Assembly (NCBI RefSeq): GCF_037911585.1
Contig: NZ_JBAJNS010000001.1
Coordinates: forward strand, 2,784,001-2,848,000
Reading direction: 5' to 3'
Length of the DNA: 64,000 nt
Origin: Streptomyces sp. GSL17-111
Lineage (GTDB): Bacteria > Actinomycetota > Actinomycetes > Streptomycetales > Streptomycetaceae
Of this stretch, positions 61,339-64,000 are shown piece after piece. Position numbers and translations under genes: made by a program. The notes below the pieces were generated by a model. It worked only from the letters and a program-made list of their open reading frames with translations, searched no databases and was not told the DNA's origin. How positions within the stretch are numbered: position 1 is the first letter of the stretch; every line of letters begins with the position of its first letter.

Positions 61339-62502
61339 ATGAACCCCACCGAACGACCGGACGGCCACGCCGGCGCACCGCTCGGCGACGGCACGCGGGT
61401 CGTGCACGCCGGGCTGCCGCCGGAGGAGCCGTACGCGCCGCCCCTGGCCGGGCCCGCCTTCGCCGCCCACTACCACCTGCCCGGCGATCCGGCCGGGGCC
61501 CCGTACACCTACGGCCGCGACGGCAACCCCACGTGGACGGCCCTGGAGCGGGCGCTGGCGGAGCTGGAGGACCCGGACGGCACGGCCCACGCGCTGGCGT
61601 TCGCCTCGGGTATGGCGGCGATGTCCGCCGTGTTGCTCTCCCGCGTGCGGCCCGGCGACGTCGTCGTCCTCCCCGACGACGGCTACAACCTGCTGGCGCG
61701 GCTGCGGGAGCGGCTGGAGGACCACGGCGCCCGGGTCCGCTGCGTGCCGACGGGCGGGGAGGAGCAGTTCCGTGCGCTGGCGGGCGCGTCCCTGCTGTGG
61801 CTGGAGACGCCGTCCAACCCCGGCCTGGACGTCTGCGACATCCGGGCGCTCGCGGAGGCCGCGCACCGGGAGGGCGCCCTCGTCGTCGTCGACAACACCC
61901 TCGCGACGCCGCTCGGGCAGCGTCCGCTGCAGCTGGGGGCCGACGTCTCGGTGGCCAGCGGCACGAAGGCGCTGACCGGCCACGGCGACGTGCTCCTCGG
62001 TTACGTCGCCTGCCGGGACGCCGAGGTGGCCGACGGCGTGCGGCAGTGGCGGAAGATCGTCGGCGCCGTGCCGGGCCCGATGGAGGCGTGGCTCGCCCAC
62101 CGCAGCCTCGCGACCCTGCGCCTGCGCGTGGACCAGCAGGCGCGGACCGCACTGGCCGTGGCGCGCGCGCTGGCCGGACGCTCGGAGGTGAGCGGGCTGC
62201 GGCACCCGGGCCTGCCGGAGGACGCGGCGCACCCGCTGGCCGCCCGCCAGATGCGGCGCTTCGGCTGTGTCGTCTCCTTCACACTGCCCGACCTGGAGCA
62301 CGCCGAGCGGTTCCTCGCCGCGCTGCGCCTGGTGCACCAGGCGACGAGCTTCGGCGGGGTGCGCAGCACGGCGGAGCGGCGGGGCCGCTGGGGCGGGGAC
62401 GCGGTGCCGGAGGGTTTCGTGCGGCTGTCGGTGGGCGTGGAGGACACCGAGGACGTGGTGGCCGACGTCCTGCGGGCGCTGGACGCGGCCGAGAGGCCGT
62501 AA
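61339..62502 (+). CDS. Cys/Met-metabolism PLP enzyme, cystathionine gamma-lyase/synthase type
   Basis: A 387-residue PLP enzyme. GPAFAAHYHLPG and YTYGRDGNPTWTALERALAELE form the N-terminal clasp. FASGMAAMSAV, LLWLETPSNPGLDVCDI and VVDNTLATP follow, and SGTKALTGHGD has the PLP Lys. The C-terminal FGGVRSTAERR is close to the family's substrate-binding Arg region. ATG 61339 has AAGGAG 11 bases upstream; ATG 61291 lacks room for a ribosome binding site. Cystathionine lyase is the usual annotation, but specificity within the family needs assay. Confidence 0.88.
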   Translation: MNPTERPDGHAGAPLGDGTRVVHAGLPPEEPYAPPLAGPAFAAHYHLPGDPAGAPYTYGRDGNPTWTALERALAELEDPDGTAHALAFASGMAAMSAVLLSRVRPGDVVVLPDDGYNLLARLRERLEDHGARVRCVPTGGEEQFRALAGASLLWLETPSNPGLDVCDIRALAEAAHREGALVVVDNTLATPLGQRPLQLGADVSVASGTKALTGHGDVLLGYVACRDAEVADGVRQWRKIVGAVPGPMEAWLAHRSLATLRLRVDQQARTALAVARALAGRSEVSGLRHPGLPEDAAHPLAARQMRRFGCVVSFTLPDLEHAERFLAALRLVHQATSFGGVRSTAERRGRWGGDAVPEGFVRLSVGVEDTEDVVADVLRALDAAERP

Positions 62503-62590
62503 GCGTGGACGACACCGCGCGCCCGTGAAACACGCGGGAGGAGGCCGTGGATGAGGTTTCGGCCACACCGTCCTGCGGCAGATCCCTCAC

Positions 62591-63064
62591 ATGTCCTCCG
62601 TCCGACCCGTCGTCAAGCGCACGGCCCGCGCGATCCTGCTCGACGGTGACTCGCTGATCGTCATCAAACGCACCAAGCCCGGCCAGGAGCCGTACTGGAT
62701 CACGCCGGGCGGCGGCATGGAGCCCGAGGACGCCTCGGTGATCGACGCGCTGCACCGGGAACTGGACGAGGAGCTGGGCGCGAAGGTGACGGACGTCGTC
62801 CCCGCCTTCGTCGACACCGTGCCCGAGGGCGACGAGGGCGGGGTGAAGGTCCAGCACTTCTTCGTGTGCCGGCTGACGTCGATGGACCTCACGCTGCGGC
62901 ACGGCCCCGAGGTGGAGGAGCCGTGCGGCACGTACGACGTCGTCCGGCTGCCCTTCACACCGGAGGGGATCGACGGCGTGGACGTCGTCCCGCCCACGCT
63001 CCGGGCGTACCTGCGGGGCAACATCGAGGGCGTCCGCGCGCTCCTGGCGGACGACCTCGGGTGA
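62591..63064 (+). CDS. Nudix hydrolase
   Basis: A 157-residue Nudix protein. The box is GGGMEPEDASVIDALHRELDEELG: the RELDEELG half with catalytic Glu is exact, while spacing before it is one or two residues longer than the textbook motif. ARAILLDGDSLIVIKRTKPG and YWITPGGGMEP are typical. Substrate could be a nucleotide sugar or (d)NTP; not determinable. Eighty-eight bases after the PLP-enzyme gene. Confidence 0.87.
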   Translation: MSSVRPVVKRTARAILLDGDSLIVIKRTKPGQEPYWITPGGGMEPEDASVIDALHRELDEELGAKVTDVVPAFVDTVPEGDEGGVKVQHFFVCRLTSMDLTLRHGPEVEEPCGTYDVVRLPFTPEGIDGVDVVPPTLRAYLRGNIEGVRALLADDLG

Positions 63065-63086
63065 CCGGGCCCGACACGGGGCCCGG
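63065..63086. terminator. Bidirectional hairpin between convergent genes
   Basis: CCGGGCCC and GGGCCCGG flank GACACG directly after the Nudix stop; the next gene ends at 63107 on the other strand. Confidence 0.65.
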
Positions 63087-63106
63087 CCCGAGCCCGGCCC
63101 GGTGGC

Positions 63107-64000
63107 TCACTGCGGCGGGCTGAACCACTCCTCGTACGAGGGCCGTTCCCCGGCGGCCCGGCGGGCCCGCGCCTCCGCGAGGAGCCGCTCGGCCCGCTCC
63201 CGCCAGGCCTGCGCCGAGGGCGCGGGGGCGGGCGGCTCGGCCGGGACGGGCGGCCGCTCGGGCGCGGGCGGCCGGATCGTTTCCGCCGCCGGGACGGGCG
63301 CCGGGGCGGGCACGCCCCCCGGCCGCCCGGCGGCGTCCGCGGACACCGGGGCAGGCGTCGGCGGAGCGTCCACGGGCCGCGGTCCGTCCTCGGGGACGGC
63401 CGGGACCTCGGGCTCAGCGGGACCGGCGGGGGCGCCGGCCTCGGCGCTCTCGCGCTCGGCCCGGTCGCGGGCCGTTCCGAAGAAGTCGCCGCCCTTGCGC
63501 TTGTAGTCGTCGGTGCCCCAGTCCTGCGACGTCCGCTTGGGGGCGTACTGGAGGTGCGGGATGTGCTTCGCGCAGTGGATGTACGCCTCGTCGACCGTCA
63601 CCCGCACCCACAGCTCCGCCCGGCGCCCGGGCACCGGGTCCTGCGGGAGGCCGGGGTGCTCGGCGCGGATCTCGGCGTCCTCCAGGATCTCCGCCGAGCC
63701 GTTGACGTGCAGGCCGATCCGGGCCCGGACGAAATCCACCAGAAGAATGCCCAGATGCGGATTCTCCCGGATATTCCCCAGGCTCGCGTGCACGCCGTTG
63801 CCCCGGTACTCCGGAAACGCCAGGGTGCGCTCGTCCAGCACCTGGAGAAATCCCGGCGGACCGGCCCGGAAGGTGCTGTCGCAGTTGCCGTCCCGGTCCG
63901 CTGTCGAAAGGAAGAACATCTCCTGCCGCCCGGTGAACTCGCGCATGCGCTCGTTCAGGTGATCGAGCACCTGGTCGGCGTAGAAGCGGTCCGCGCGGTG
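63107..64000 (-). CDS. Pyridoxamine 5'-phosphate oxidase-like protein, N-terminus outside window
   Basis: The frame stays open to the window edge (HRADRFYADQVLDHLNERMREF), so the start lies beyond 64000. The PNPOx-like flavin-binding split barrel covers the first about 190 visible residues (FFLSTADRDGNCDSTFRAGPPGFLQVLD; NGVHASLGNIRENPHLGILLVDF; AYIHCAKHIPHLQY). A long Pro/Ala/Glu-rich, probably disordered region and a charged C-terminal helix (AWRERAERLLAEARARRA) follow. The extension is not part of the enzyme fold. Cofactor FMN or F420; substrate unknown. Confidence 0.82.
   Translation of the reverse strand, partial: HRADRFYADQVLDHLNERMREFTGRQEMFFLSTADRDGNCDSTFRAGPPGFLQVLDERTLAFPEYRGNGVHASLGNIRENPHLGILLVDFVRARIGLHVNGSAEILEDAEIRAEHPGLPQDPVPGRRAELWVRVTVDEAYIHCAKHIPHLQYAPKRTSQDWGTDDYKRKGGDFFGTARDRAERESAEAGAPAGPAEPEVPAVPEDGPRPVDAPPTPAPVSADAAGRPGGVPAPAPVPAAETIRPPAPERPPVPAEPPAPAPSAQAWRERAERLLAEARARRAAGERPSYEEWFSPPQ

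Noticed and set aside
62524-62535. GTGAAACACG, considered as half a parS site
   Set aside because: Only one half-site is present and the palindrome is not formed.

Overview
The window is very GC-rich, densely coded, and uses many GTG starts with 4-base ATGA/GTGA overlaps. Its content is that of a Streptomyces core chromosome: SsgA-type sporulation protein, SerRS/PheA, cytochrome bd with a fused CydDC, Sco/CopCD/DyP copper genes, LCP protein and PspAB/HtpX. From memory, the order ssgA-thiC ... hisC-like-cydABCD-sensor kinase ... serS-pheA-dyp-copCD-sco follows the S. coelicolor region around SCO3926-SCO3975, on one side of oriC. Two parS-like sites and a cluster of DnaA-box-like 9-mers agree with an origin-proximal position. 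No tRNA, rRNA, CRISPR array, intact insertion sequence or integrase was seen.

Layout. 1-4.2 kb: tandem CNNM/HlyC-type membrane proteins and a LytR-CpsA-Psr protein. 4.2-8.1 kb: a membrane-anchored unknown, a DHA2-type MFS exporter, an RsbW-like ATPase and a membrane protein. 8.3-13.7 kb: exported copper handling (YcnI-like, Sco, PCuAC chaperone, CopC-CopD fusion, Tat-exported DyP peroxidase). 13.8-18.1 kb: pheA, serS, a HAD phosphatase and an SDR. 18.1-20.6 kb: a flavin disulfide reductase and a secreted RelA/SpoT-fold protein. 20.7-24.3 kb: a four-gene ABC exporter operon ending in a palindrome that contains parS. 24.6-31.3 kb: EphD-like hydrolase-SDR fusion, CorA, SDR, GNAT, a broken propeller gene and a PucR-type regulator. 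31.5-33.5 kb: a helix-turn-helix/Bro-N pair with a striking intragenic palindrome. 33.6-38.4 kb: HtpX, PspAB, an orphan antitoxin, a helical-bundle protein and a molybdopterin oxidoreductase. 38.5-39.4 kb: decayed remnants (luciferase-like oxidoreductase, toxin-antitoxin). 39.4-41.3 kb: LLM oxidoreductase and HAD. 41.4-49.5 kb: cydA-cydB-cydCD-sensor kinase, preceded by a near-consensus Rex operator. 49.6-64 kb: cyclophilin-like protein, HisC-like aminotransferase, LacI regulator, metallophosphoesterase, membrane protein, second Bro-N protein, thiC with a TPP riboswitch, YibE/F, ssgA, DUF5326, cupin, small membrane protein, a Cys/Met-metabolism PLP enzyme, Nudix, and an edge-truncated PNPOx-like protein.

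Systems. The copper cluster probably supplies copper to secreted or membrane cuproenzymes. The cyd operon with its Rex site and linked GAF kinase is a respiratory switch for low oxygen or high NADH. The most distinctive items are the secreted alarmone-synthetase-like protein, the Bro-N/HTH cassette with its paralogue, and the chromosome-organisation sites embedded in and between genes.
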